NCBI RefSeq assembly: GCF_017876095.1
Contig: NZ_JAGINM010000016.1
Location: 110,213 to 174,212 of the forward strand
Source: Azospirillum agricola
GTDB lineage: Bacteria > Pseudomonadota > Alphaproteobacteria > Azospirillales > Azospirillaceae
Reading direction: 5' to 3'
Length of the DNA stretch: 64,000 bases
A program made the translations under genes and the position numbers. Below, piece by piece: positions 30,150-37,943 of the stretch. The notes beneath the pieces were generated by a model. The model saw nothing but the letters and a program-made list of their open reading frames with translations, searched no databases and was not told where the DNA came from. Each line of letters starts with the position of its first letter. Within the stretch, counting starts at the first letter, position 1.

Positions 30150-30682
30150 CGCGCGTCCTCCTTCACCGGAGCGGCTTGCGCCGGGGCGGGTGCCATGGCC
30201 GCCTGGATCGCCTCGATGATGCCGTTGTGGGCGCCGCAGCGGCACAGGTTGCCGCTCATCCGCTCGCGCAGTTCGTCGTGGGTCAGATCGACGGAGTCTC
30301 CGTCCAGATCTGCGGTGACGGCGCTCGGCACGCCGCGCCCGGCCTCCGCCATCATGCCGACCGCCGAGCAGATCTGGCCGGGGGTGCAGTAGCCGCACTG
30401 GAAGCCGTCATGCTCGATGAAGGCCCGCTGCAACGGATGGAGCGCCACCTCTTCGCCCAGCCCCTCGATCGTGGTGATCGGCCGCTCCTGGTACTGCACG
30501 GCCAGCGCGAGGCAGGCGTTGATCCGCTCGCCCTCGACCAGGACGGTGCAGGCGCCGCAGGCGCCCTGGTTGCACCCCTTCTTGGTTCCGGTGAGGTGGA
30601 GATGGTCGCGCAGCAGATCGAGCAGCGAGGTGCGCGCGTCCAGCGCCCGCTCGACCGATTGCCCATTGATGATGAAACGCAT
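30146..30682 (-). CDS. 2Fe-2S subunit of the molybdenum aldehyde oxidoreductase (PaoA-like)
   Basis: 178 aa from ATG 30682, chosen for its AGGGAG ribosome site; the frame continues 33 codons upstream without the twin-arginine signal found in E. coli PaoA, so the complex may be cytoplasmic here. The plant-type ferredoxin cluster (CNQGACGACTVLVEG...C) and the C-terminal cluster (CGYCTPGQI and CRCGAHNGI) are complete. It is the first gene of the operon. Confidence 0.92.
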   Translation of the reverse strand: MRFIINGQSVERALDARTSLLDLLRDHLHLTGTKKGCNQGACGACTVLVEGERINACLALAVQYQERPITTIEGLGEEVALHPLQRAFIEHDGFQCGYCTPGQICSAVGMMAEAGRGVPSAVTADLDGDSVDLTHDELRERMSGNLCRCGAHNGIIEAIQAAMAPAPAQAAPVKEDAR

Positions 30683-30812
30683 CCGCCGGTGCTCCCTGGC
30701 CACGGGCACCGGCCGGACGACCACACCGCCCCACGGCACCCCGCCGCCTGAACAGGAGACCGGGTGCCGGAGTTCCCTCACGGGACGGAGGGTGCCCGGA
30801 GGACGGAGGGCG

Positions 30813-31511
30813 TCAGGCGGCGTCCACCAGGACCAGCTCGCTGTCCTCGATCGCCGTCACCGTGAAGCGCTCGACATCCGAGATCGCCGCGCCGTCGCGG
30901 GCGTTCACCCGCACCCCGTCGACCTCGACCGCCCCGGTGGCGGGCACGAGGTAGGCGCGGCGATCCGAGCCCAGCGCATACTCCGCCGTCTCGCCCGCCT
31001 TCAGCGTCGCCCCCACCACGCGGGCGTCGGTGCGGATCGGCAGCGCGTCGCCGTCGTCGGCGTAGCCCGAGGCCAGCGTCACGAAGCGCCCGCCGCGCTC
31101 GCCCTTGGGGAAGGGCTTGGAGCCCCAGCCCGGCTTCTCGCCGGTCCGCGTCGGCAGGATCCAGATCTGGAAGATGCGGGTGGTCACGTCCTCCCGGTTG
31201 TATTCCGAATGGGCGATGCCGGTGCCGGCCGACATCACCTGCACGTCGCCCGCCTCGGTGCGGCCCTTGTTGCCGAGATTGTCCTCGTGGGTGATGGCCC
31301 CTTCGCGGACATAGGTGATGATCTCCATGTCGCGGTGGGGGTGCGGCGGGAAGCCGGTGTGGGGCGCGATGGTGTCGTCGTTCCAGACCCGCAGGTTGCC
31401 CCAGCCCATCCGCTTGGGATCGTAGTAGTTGGCGAAGGAGAAATGGTGCTTGGCGTCCAGCCAGCCATGGTTCTCACCGCCGAGCCGGGCGAAGGGACGA
31501 AGCTCGATCAT
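30813..31511 (-). CDS. Pirin-family protein
   Basis: 232 aa, a double cupin. The N-terminal cupin holds the metal ligands in PHTGFPPHPHRDMEII and TGIAHSEYN. Pirins bind iron; some bacterial members have quercetinase activity and others regulate metabolic enzymes. A strong AAGGAG ribosome site precedes ATG 31511. The gene is divergent from a LysR regulator, a common pairing for pirin in proteobacteria, so redox or electrophile control is likely. Confidence 0.92.
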   Translation of the reverse strand: MIELRPFARLGGENHGWLDAKHHFSFANYYDPKRMGWGNLRVWNDDTIAPHTGFPPHPHRDMEIITYVREGAITHEDNLGNKGRTEAGDVQVMSAGTGIAHSEYNREDVTTRIFQIWILPTRTGEKPGWGSKPFPKGERGGRFVTLASGYADDGDALPIRTDARVVGATLKAGETAEYALGSDRRAYLVPATGAVEVDGVRVNARDGAAISDVERFTVTAIEDSELVLVDAA

Positions 31512-31662
31512 GGTCGGTCTCCTTGGGAATGCCGGGGGCCATCGGTTGGGCACGGCCGGCTTGTTTCGTTGGAGAGACTGTATCGGTTGCCGCCGTTCAG
31601 GTTCAGCCGCATAAAACACGACAAGATGTTCGATGAAGTTGAACGATGAGCGGAGTTGAGCG

Positions 31663-32592
31663 ATGAGCACCCCCGGTACCCCCAGCCTCGACCAGCTCCG
31701 CATCTTCCTCGCGGTCGTCGACGCCGGCAGCTTCGCCGGCGCCGGACGGCGGCTGAACCGCGCCGTCTCCGTCATCAGCTACGGCATCGCCAACCTGGAG
31801 GCCCAGCTCGGCCTGCCGCTGTTCGAGCGCGAGGGGTCGCGCAAGCCGACCCTGACCACCGCCGGGCGCGCCCTGCTCGCCGAGGCGCGCGCCATCGCGC
31901 AGGGGATCGACGGCCTGCGGGCCAAGGTCAAGGGCCTGCTCGACGGGCTGGAGGCGGAGGTCGATCTCGCCGTCGACGTGATGCTGCCGGCCGGCCGGCT
32001 GGGGCGGGTGCTGCGGGCCTTCGCGCGGGAATACCCGACGGTCTCGCTCCGCCTGCACGCCGAAGCGCTGGGGGCCGTGACGGCGCTGGTGCTCGACCGC
32101 CGGGCGGTCGTCGGCCTCTCCGGCCCGCTCGCCGCCGGGGTGCAGGGGCTGGACTGCATGGCCGCCGGCTCGGTGCCGATGGTCCCGGTCGCGGCGCCCG
32201 ACCATCCGCTGGGGCGCATGGAGCGCATCCCGCCCGGCGCCGGCCGCGACCATGTCCAGCTCGTCCTCACCGACCGGTCGCGCTTCACGGAGGGGCAGGA
32301 CTATTCGGTGATGAGCGCCCGCACCTGGAGGCTCGCAGACCTGGGCGCCAAGCACGCCCTGCTGCGCGAGGGGATCGGCTGGGGCAACATGCCGCTGCCG
32401 ATGATCGAACCGGATCTCGTGGCCGGCACGCTGGTGCGGCTCGCCATGCCCGACCATCCCGGCGGCACCTACCGCTTCGCCGGGATCTGGCGGCGCGACG
32501 CCCCGCCCGGTCCGGCCGCCTCCTGGCTGCTCGACCAGTTCGTCCGGCTGGGGGCGGAGGACCGCGAGGAGGCGGGCTTCACCGACCTCTGA
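31663..32592 (+). CDS. LysR-family transcriptional regulator (divergent from pirin)
   Basis: 309 aa. The winged helix occupies residues 8-67 (LDQLRIFLAVVDAGSFAGAGRRL, shown in shortened form by LAVVDAGSFAGAGRR) and a substrate-binding-like effector domain follows. The intergenic region with pirin contains a GTTC-N9-GAAC dyad at 31628-31644 that could be its site. It most likely controls the divergent pirin gene and itself. Confidence 0.9.
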   Translation: MSTPGTPSLDQLRIFLAVVDAGSFAGAGRRLNRAVSVISYGIANLEAQLGLPLFEREGSRKPTLTTAGRALLAEARAIAQGIDGLRAKVKGLLDGLEAEVDLAVDVMLPAGRLGRVLRAFAREYPTVSLRLHAEALGAVTALVLDRRAVVGLSGPLAAGVQGLDCMAAGSVPMVPVAAPDHPLGRMERIPPGAGRDHVQLVLTDRSRFTEGQDYSVMSARTWRLADLGAKHALLREGIGWGNMPLPMIEPDLVAGTLVRLAMPDHPGGTYRFAGIWRRDAPPGPAASWLLDQFVRLGAEDREEAGFTDL

Positions 32593-32619
32593 CGGGGCCA
32601 CTCTCCGGAAACCCGTCAG
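32589..32619. terminator. Bidirectional hairpin between convergent LysR and AraC genes
   Basis: CTGACGGG at 32589-32596 pairs exactly with CCCGTCAG at 32612-32619 across 15 bases. It overlaps the stops of both genes and has no T run, so it is a terminator-like hairpin rather than a proven terminator. Confidence 0.45.
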
Positions 32620-33503
32620 GCGGCCAGACCGCCTTCCTTCGCCGCCCTGACGTCGCGCACCGGCGGCCGGCCGAACAGCCGCCCATACTCCCTGGTGAAT
32701 TGCGGCACGCTCTCGTAGCCCACCTCGAAGGCGGCGTGGCTGGCAGGGCGGCCTTCCGCCAGCATCAGCCGGCGCGCCTCGATCAGCCGGAGCTGCTTCT
32801 GGAATTGCAGGGGGGACAGCGTCGTCACCGCCCGGAAATGCTTGTGGAAGGAGGACGGGCTCATGCCGGCCAGCGCCGCGAGCCGGTCGACCCGCAGGGG
32901 CCTGGCGAAATCGCTCCGCAGAAGGGCGACGGCGCGGGCGATGCGCTGGCCCTGCTCCCCGTGCCAGCCCAGCCGCCGGATCGTCGGACCATGGCGGCCC
33001 GCCAGCAGCCAGTAATGCAGTTCGCGCACCAGCGGCTTGCCCAGCACGGGGAGCGCATCCGGCAGGTCGAGCAGGCGCATCAGCCGCAGCGCGGCGTCCG
33101 CGACCTCGGCTTCGGTCGGATCGACGCGCACGGGCGCGGCGTCGGTTCCGGGCTGCGGCGTCATCGCGCCGCACAGTTCGGCGATGACGGCCGGATCGAG
33201 GTCGAGCACCAGCGAGTAATAGGGGGCCGCCGGGCTCGCCCGCGTGATCTGGCTGACCGTCGGCACGTCCGCCGCGACGAGCAGGGACTCCCCCGCCGCG
33301 AAGTCGAAACCGCGGACGCCCATCGTCACGCGCTTGGCTCCCTGCACCACCAGCGCCACCAGCGGGCGCGAAATCGCGTAGACCAGATCGGTCGGGCCGA
33401 GCGCCCGGATCGTCGTGAGCCCCGCGATGGCGGTGCGGGCGATCCCGTCCCGGTCGGCGTGGGCATCGGCATGGCGGCGAACCGCATCGAGCAAGCTGGT
33501 CAT
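32616..33503 (-). CDS. AraC-family transcriptional regulator
   Basis: 295 aa from ATG 33503. An N-terminal AraC_N-type sensing domain precedes two helix-turn-helix motifs near the C-terminus (VDRLAALAGMSPSSFHKHF and AFEVGYESVPQFTREYGRLFG). It faces the SDR gene divergently with 161 bases between them; this family often controls a neighbouring oxidoreductase, so the SDR is its probable target. Confidence 0.9.
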   Translation of the reverse strand: MTSLLDAVRRHADAHADRDGIARTAIAGLTTIRALGPTDLVYAISRPLVALVVQGAKRVTMGVRGFDFAAGESLLVAADVPTVSQITRASPAAPYYSLVLDLDPAVIAELCGAMTPQPGTDAAPVRVDPTEAEVADAALRLMRLLDLPDALPVLGKPLVRELHYWLLAGRHGPTIRRLGWHGEQGQRIARAVALLRSDFARPLRVDRLAALAGMSPSSFHKHFRAVTTLSPLQFQKQLRLIEARRLMLAEGRPASHAAFEVGYESVPQFTREYGRLFGRPPVRDVRAAKEGGLAA

Positions 33504-33664
33504 GCGGCGATCATAGGCATTCCGCACGCTCCTGCGAAGACGATCCGGAGGATCGGGCAAGAAGCGCGGAGCATCCGGCAACACACGCGGGCACGCCTGA
33601 CCGATAACGGACCGGCCACCGCGTGGCTTCCCACCGAGTGGCTTCGCCAGGAAGGAGCACGTCC

Positions 33665-34420
33665 ATGACCAAGATCACCCTCGTTACCGGTTCCAGCCGC
33701 GGCCTGGGCCGCAACACCGCCCTTGCCATCGCCCGTCGCGGCGGCGATGTCGTCGTCACCTACCGCAGTCGCGCCGACGAGGCCGAGGCGGTCGTTTCCG
33801 AGATTCTGGACATGGGCCGCCGGGCCGTCGCCCTCCAGCTCGACACCGGCGCCATGGCCGGATTCGCGTCCTTCTCCAGCCGGCTGCGTGCCGCGCTCGA
33901 CGAGACCTGGCAACGCCCGACCTTCGACCATCTCGTCAACAACGCCGGCCACGGCGACATGGCGCCGATCGGCGGGACGACCGAGGCGCAGTTCGACCGG
34001 CTGGTCGACGTCCATTTCAAGGGCGTCTTCTTCCTGACCCAGACGCTGCTGCCCCTGCTCGCCGACGGCGGGCGCATCGTGAACCTCTCCTCCGGCTTGA
34101 CGCGGGTCTCCTATCCGGGCTTCGCGGCCTACGCGGCGGTGAAGGGCGCCGTCGAGATCCTGAGCCTCTACCTCGCCAAGGAGCTGGGGCCGCGCGGCAT
34201 CGCCGTGAACACGGTGGCGCCCGGCGCGATCGAGACCGACTTTCTCGGCGGCGCGGTGCGCGACACGCCGGACCTCAACGCGGTCTTCGCAGACATGACC
34301 GCGCTGGGCCGCGTCGGCGTGCCCGACGACATCGGGCCGATGATCGCCAGCCTGCTGGGCGAGGACAACCGCTGGATCAACGCACAGCGCATCGAGGTGT
34401 CGGGCGGTCAGGCCATCTGA
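33665..34420 (+). CDS. Short-chain dehydrogenase/reductase
   Basis: 251 aa from ATG 33665 behind AAGGAG. Classical SDR features: NAD(P) motif TGSSRGLGR, NNAGHGD, the catalytic Ser (NLSSGLT), and YAAVKGA with the Tyr and Lys. TYRSR after the second strand suggests NADPH preference. The substrate is unknown. It is divergent from the AraC regulator. Confidence 0.92.
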   Translation: MTKITLVTGSSRGLGRNTALAIARRGGDVVVTYRSRADEAEAVVSEILDMGRRAVALQLDTGAMAGFASFSSRLRAALDETWQRPTFDHLVNNAGHGDMAPIGGTTEAQFDRLVDVHFKGVFFLTQTLLPLLADGGRIVNLSSGLTRVSYPGFAAYAAVKGAVEILSLYLAKELGPRGIAVNTVAPGAIETDFLGGAVRDTPDLNAVFADMTALGRVGVPDDIGPMIASLLGEDNRWINAQRIEVSGGQAI

Positions 34421-34648
34421 CGCGCCATTCCGATCATCGCGCGTCGTTCCGCCGCATCGTCTCCCCGGCGGGCCGGCAGCGCGTGATCCGGCCGGCCGGC
34501 GGGCGGGCGGGCGGCGCGGCGGGACCGGCCGGAGGGCCGCCGAAACCCATGATCGCCCTTTCAAATACCTGCCGCTTCGGTCAGAAATGGACCACGCCAC
34601 GGCCCGGAGGACAAGGGCCCGGCACATAATATCTTGGGAGAATCAACC

Positions 34649-35758
34649 ATGCGTCTCACCGCCATTTCCTTCGTCAGCGCGACCGCGCTGCTGGCCGGCC
34701 TCGGCACGGCGCAGGCGGACATCGTCATCGGCCTTGGCACGGCGACCACCGGTCCGGTGGCGGCGCTGGGTGAACAGTCGGTGTACGGCGCCAGGCAGGC
34801 GATCGCCGACATCAACGCCAAGGGCGGCGTGCTGGGCCAGAAGCTGGTTCTGAAGGTGGGCGACGACGCCTGCGATCCGCGCCAGGCGGTCGCCGTCGCC
34901 AACCAGTTCGTGCGCGACAAGGTCGCGGCGGTGGTCGGCCATCTCTGCTCGGGCTCCAGCATCCCGGCGGCGGACGTCTATCAGGAAGAGGGCATCGTGA
35001 TGGTCAGCCCGACCGCCACCAACCCCCTGCTGACCGCCAAGGGCCATCCGAACATCTTCCGCGTCTGCGGCCGTGACGACCAGCAGGGCGTGGTGGCCGG
35101 CAACTATCTGGCCCAGGCCTTCAAGGGCAAGAACATCGCGGTCCTCGACGACAAGCAGGCCTACGGCAAGGGGCTGGCCGACGTCGTGGCCCAGACGCTG
35201 GAAAAGGCGGGCGGCACGATCGCCTACCGCGGATCGGTCACCGCCGGCGAGCGCGACTTCTCCGCCCTCATCACCAGCCTGAAGGGCAAGGCGGTCGATG
35301 CGGTCTATTACGGCGGCTACCACCCCGAGCTGGGCCTGATCGTGCGCCAGGCGCAGGAGCAGGGGCTGAGGCCGCAGTTCATCGCCGGCGACGGCCTGAA
35401 CAATCAGGAATACTGGGCGATCACCGGTGCCGCCGGCGAGGGCACGCTCTACACCGACAGCGCGTCGGCCGCCAGCGATCCCAGGGCGAAGGAGCTGATC
35501 GCCTCCTTCAAGGCCGCCGGCCTGCCCGAACCGGGCAACTTCGCCTTCTACAGCTACGCGGCGGTCCAGACCATCGCCCAGGGCCTGCAAAAGGCCGGCA
35601 GCGTCGACGGCGGCAAGCTGGCGGCGGCCCTGCACGCCGGCAGCTACGACACGGTGGTTGGCCCGGTGGAGTTCGACAAGAAGGGCGACATCACCAAGCC
35701 GAACTACGTCATGTATGTCTGGAGCAACGGCCGGCCGGAGATGGTGGCCCAGAAGTAA
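34649..35758 (+). CDS. Leu/Ile/Val-type ABC transporter substrate-binding protein
   Basis: 369 aa from ATG 34649 (GGGAG ribosome site; a TTG at 34634 is possible). A signal peptide ends near AQADI. The mature protein has the LivJ/LivK form: IGLGTATTGPVAALGEQ, GVLGQKL, VVGHLCSGSSIPAADVY, VSPTATNP, and a disulfide-type cysteine pair. It is closer to true branched-chain amino-acid binders than the one at 25619. It stands alone, without permease genes. Confidence 0.92.
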   Translation: MRLTAISFVSATALLAGLGTAQADIVIGLGTATTGPVAALGEQSVYGARQAIADINAKGGVLGQKLVLKVGDDACDPRQAVAVANQFVRDKVAAVVGHLCSGSSIPAADVYQEEGIVMVSPTATNPLLTAKGHPNIFRVCGRDDQQGVVAGNYLAQAFKGKNIAVLDDKQAYGKGLADVVAQTLEKAGGTIAYRGSVTAGERDFSALITSLKGKAVDAVYYGGYHPELGLIVRQAQEQGLRPQFIAGDGLNNQEYWAITGAAGEGTLYTDSASAASDPRAKELIASFKAAGLPEPGNFAFYSYAAVQTIAQGLQKAGSVDGGKLAAALHAGSYDTVVGPVEFDKKGDITKPNYVMYVWSNGRPEMVAQK

Positions 35759-35767
35759 CCGCGACAG

Positions 35768-35794
35768 GGCGGAGCGGCTACCGGCCGCTCCGCC
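35768..35794 (+). terminator. Perfect 11-bp hairpin after the substrate-binding protein gene
   Basis: GGCGGAGCGGC at 35768-35778 pairs perfectly with GCCGCTCCGCC at 35784-35794 over a 5-base loop, 9 bases after the stop. No T run follows, which is common in very GC-rich genomes. Confidence 0.5.
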
Positions 35795-35868
35795 GCCACG
35801 ACCGGGCCGGCGCGGCGGCGCGCCACGAAAGAGTGGATCTTTTCCACGGCCCGGTGTAGGAGACCGCC

Positions 35869-35922
35869 ATGACCGACCGCATCGCCCTCACCGTTCCGGC
35901 TTATTATCCGCCGCTCGCATAG
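35869..35922 (+). CDS. 17-aa Tyr-containing leader peptide upstream of tyrS
   Basis: ATG 35869 follows a strong ribosome site (TAGGAG) and reads MTDRIALTVPAYYPPLA before TAG. Two adjacent Tyr codons (TAT TAT, 35902-35907) sit just before the first pairing segment of a downstream set of competing hairpins, and the next gene is tyrosyl-tRNA synthetase. This is the arrangement of a classical attenuation leader: shortage of charged Tyr-tRNA would stall the ribosome on the Tyr codons. It is too short for ordinary gene calling. The function is inferred from layout. Confidence 0.75.
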   Translation: MTDRIALTVPAYYPPLA

Positions 35923-35979
35923 CGCGGCGTCGATCGGTCATACCCGAAACCATGCCGCCGCATTCCGGCGGCCATGGTT
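35908..35979 (+). promoter_or_regulatory. tyrS attenuator: competing segments 1:2, 2:3 and 3:4
   Basis: Segment 1 CGCCGC (35909-35914, inside the leader gene) can pair with segment 2 GCGGCG (35924-35929). Segment 2 can instead pair with segment 3 CGCCGC (35956-35961). Segment 3 is part of a 13-bp hairpin with one bulge (left arm 35948-35960, loop 35961-35965, right arm 35966-35979, core CCGCCG/CGGCGG). A ribosome held at the Tyr codons would cover segment 1, free segment 2 to pair with 3 and prevent the 3:4 hairpin. The T run after the hairpin is poor, so Rho or translation effects could contribute. Confidence 0.65.
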
Positions 35980-36037
35980 CTCACGAGAAAAGAGACAGTC
36001 TCCGGAAGGCTCGGTCCAACCGTCGAGACTATCCGCC

Positions 36038-37285
36038 ATGAGCACCCGTTCCAACGCCGCCGACTTTCTTCATATCCTGCGCGAGCGCGGTTTTCTTCAT
36101 CAATGCAGCGACCCGGCCGCCGACCTGTCCGGGCTGGCCGGCGCCGCGCCCGGCGGGGTGCTGACCGCCTATGTCGGCTTCGATGCCACGGCGGGCAGCC
36201 TGCATGTCGGGCATCTGTTGTCGATCATGGCTCTGCGCTGGCTCCAGAAAACCGGCAACCGCCCCATCGTTCTGATCGGCGGCGGCACCACCAAGATCGG
36301 CGATCCCAGCTTCCGCGACACCAGCCGGCCGATGCTGGACGACGACCGGATATCCTTGAACGCCGCCGGGCTGCGCCGCGTGTTCGGCCAGTACCTGACC
36401 TTCGGCGAGGGAACGGTCGAGGCCCGCATGGTGGACAACGCCGACTGGCTGGACGGCCTGGATTACGTGCCGTTCCTGCGCGACATCGGCCGGCACTTCA
36501 CCATCAACCGCATGCTGAGCTTCGACTCCGTCAAGCAGCGCATGGAGCGCGAGCAGCCGCTGACCTTTCTGGAGTTCAACTACATGATTCTCCAGGCCTA
36601 CGATTTCCTGGAGCTGGCACGGCGCCACGGCTGCCTGTTGCAGATGGGCGGGTCGGACCAGTGGGGCAACATCATCAACGGGGTCGAGCTCGCCCGCCGG
36701 GTCGAGCGGCGCGAGCTGTTCGGCCTGACCACGCCGCTGCTGACCACCGCGTCGGGCGTCAAGATGGGCAAGACGGCGGGCGGGGCGGTGTGGCTGAACG
36801 CGGATGCACGCTCGCCCTTCGATTTCTGGCAGTTCTGGCGCAACACGGAGGACGCCGACGTCGGACGCTTCCTGCGGCTGTTCACCGAACTGCCGCTCGA
36901 CGAGATCGGTCGGCTGGAGAGACTTCAGGGCGCCGAGATCAACGAGGCGAAGATCGTGCTGGCGACCGCGGCGACCCGGCTGTGCCACGGCGCCGGCGAG
37001 GCGGAGCGCGCCGCCGCGTCCGCCCGCTCCCCCTTCGCGCCAAGCGGCGACGGGTTGCCGCGGCTGGTTCTGCGTCGGGCCGCCTACCCCGCCGGCGTTC
37101 CGCTGGTCGAGGCACTGGTTGCCGCCGGCCTGTGCGATTCCAAAGGCGCGGCCCGGCGCCTGATCCGCGAGGGCGGGGCACGGCTGGACGGCGAGACGGT
37201 CACGGACGAGACACTGGTCGTCGCGGCGGACGGCGTCCTGTCGGCCGGACGCAAACGGCATGTGAGCTTGGCCTTGGAACCGTAA
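36038..37285 (+). CDS. tyrS: Tyrosyl-tRNA synthetase
   Basis: 415 aa, normal bacterial length. The class I signature is HVGHL (56-60); the second signature is KMGKT (242-246) in SGVKMGKTAGGAVW. The binding segment GGSDQWGNIINGVEL and a C-terminal S4-like RNA-binding domain (RLIREGGARLDGETV) are present. It charges tRNA-Tyr in the cytoplasm. It follows the leader peptide and attenuator and sits beside the replication origin. Whether it is the only tyrS of the organism cannot be told from this window; if so, the replicon is indispensable. Confidence 0.95.
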   Translation: MSTRSNAADFLHILRERGFLHQCSDPAADLSGLAGAAPGGVLTAYVGFDATAGSLHVGHLLSIMALRWLQKTGNRPIVLIGGGTTKIGDPSFRDTSRPMLDDDRISLNAAGLRRVFGQYLTFGEGTVEARMVDNADWLDGLDYVPFLRDIGRHFTINRMLSFDSVKQRMEREQPLTFLEFNYMILQAYDFLELARRHGCLLQMGGSDQWGNIINGVELARRVERRELFGLTTPLLTTASGVKMGKTAGGAVWLNADARSPFDFWQFWRNTEDADVGRFLRLFTELPLDEIGRLERLQGAEINEAKIVLATAATRLCHGAGEAERAAASARSPFAPSGDGLPRLVLRRAAYPAGVPLVEALVAAGLCDSKGAARRLIREGGARLDGETVTDETLVVAADGVLSAGRKRHVSLALEP

Positions 37286-37483
37286 AACCCGCCGCCGGCC
37301 CGTGGGTCGGCGGCCCGCCCCCTCCTGGCAGTTCGTGGATGGCCCAAGGCACGCCATCACCTCGAAGGGGCCCCCCTTTCGTCCCTTCGCCGGCGATTCC
37401 AGCCCTTCGCGACGCCTCGCCAACCATTGCCGATGGGCCGAGCGCATCGAGCGGCGAGCTGCGGATCCAGAAGGCCGATGGCG

Positions 37484-37830
37484 TGGCATCTTGCGATGAT
37501 GGAAGCGCCGCCGTGGCATCTTGCGATGCCTGATCACCCGCCGTGGCATCTTGCGATGACCATCCCGGATGCCCCGTGTCAGGCCGCCGCCAGGAAAGAG
37601 CCTGCATGAAGCTGCCAGTACGCAAACCCGACCCAAACCCGACCCGGACGCCGTGGCATCTTGCGATATCAGCCTCAAGCGATTCGGGTCGATTCGGTTG
37701 TGGCATCTTGCGATAGCGACCGACTCTCCCGAGTCATCCACAGACGCCGTTTGGCATCCTGTGATTTTCCCCTGGCATCCTGCGATGAACGACTCGGCGC
37801 GACTCGGTTTTTCCCCTGGCATCCTGCGAT
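37484..37830 (+). repeat. Eight direct iterons of the RepA origin
   Basis: Exact TGGCATCTTGCGAT at 37484-37497, 37514-37527, 37544-37557, 37654-37667 and 37701-37714. Variants are TGGCATCCTGTGAT at 37752-37765 and TGGCATCCTGCGAT at 37773-37786 and 37817-37830. They all point towards repA and presumably bind its product. Confidence 0.88.
37734..37742 (+). promoter_or_regulatory. Near-consensus DnaA box
   Basis: TCATCCACA differs from TTATCCACA at one base. It overlaps a small dyad (GACTC at 37722-37726, GAGTC at 37731-37735) and lies between two iterons, as expected for a host-factor site in an iteron origin. Confidence 0.5.
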
Positions 37831-37871
37831 GAATCAAATAAAGACTCTCAAAACAGGGAACTACTAGCCCC

Positions 37872-37885
37872 ATCGCAAGATGCCA
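37872..37885 (-). promoter_or_regulatory. Inverted iteron in the repA promoter region
   Basis: ATCGCAAGATGCCA is the exact reverse complement of the iteron, 58 bases upstream of the repA ATG and opposite to the other copies. In iteron plasmids such sites usually serve autorepression of the initiator gene; that role is inferred here. Confidence 0.65.
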
Positions 37886-37943
37886 AATTGCTTTTCTCCG
37901 CGTCACTCCCGATGATGTCGGTCAGTTTGCGCTGGGAGAACTC

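Larger units (their letters stand above)
37286..37943. other. Replication origin region with iterons
   Basis: 658 bases without a gene, upstream of repA. It contains eight direct copies of a 14-bp iteron (consensus TGGCATCTTGCGAT, or CCTGCGAT in the repA-proximal copies) starting at 37484, 37514, 37544, 37654, 37701, 37752, 37773 and 37817. The first three are exactly 30 bp apart. A near-consensus DnaA box is at 37734. Two 10-bp tandem duplications (GAYTCGG type) at 37681-37700 and 37791-37810 and an 11-bp duplication AAACCCGACCC at 37624-37645 add to the repeat content. An AT-rich stretch lies at 37831-37866. This is the expected architecture of an iteron-controlled origin. Confidence 0.85.

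Noticed and set aside
34421..34648. Possible tRNA or small RNA gene
   Set aside because: The GC-rich stretch has short GGCGGGC repeats but no cloverleaf or conserved T-loop.
37427..37609. Small plus-strand frame across the first iterons
   Set aside because: No ribosome site and the sequence is explained by the repeats.
37484..37830. CRISPR array
   Set aside because: The repeats are 14 bp, partly irregular in spacing, and lie next to repA; no cas genes are present. They are iterons.
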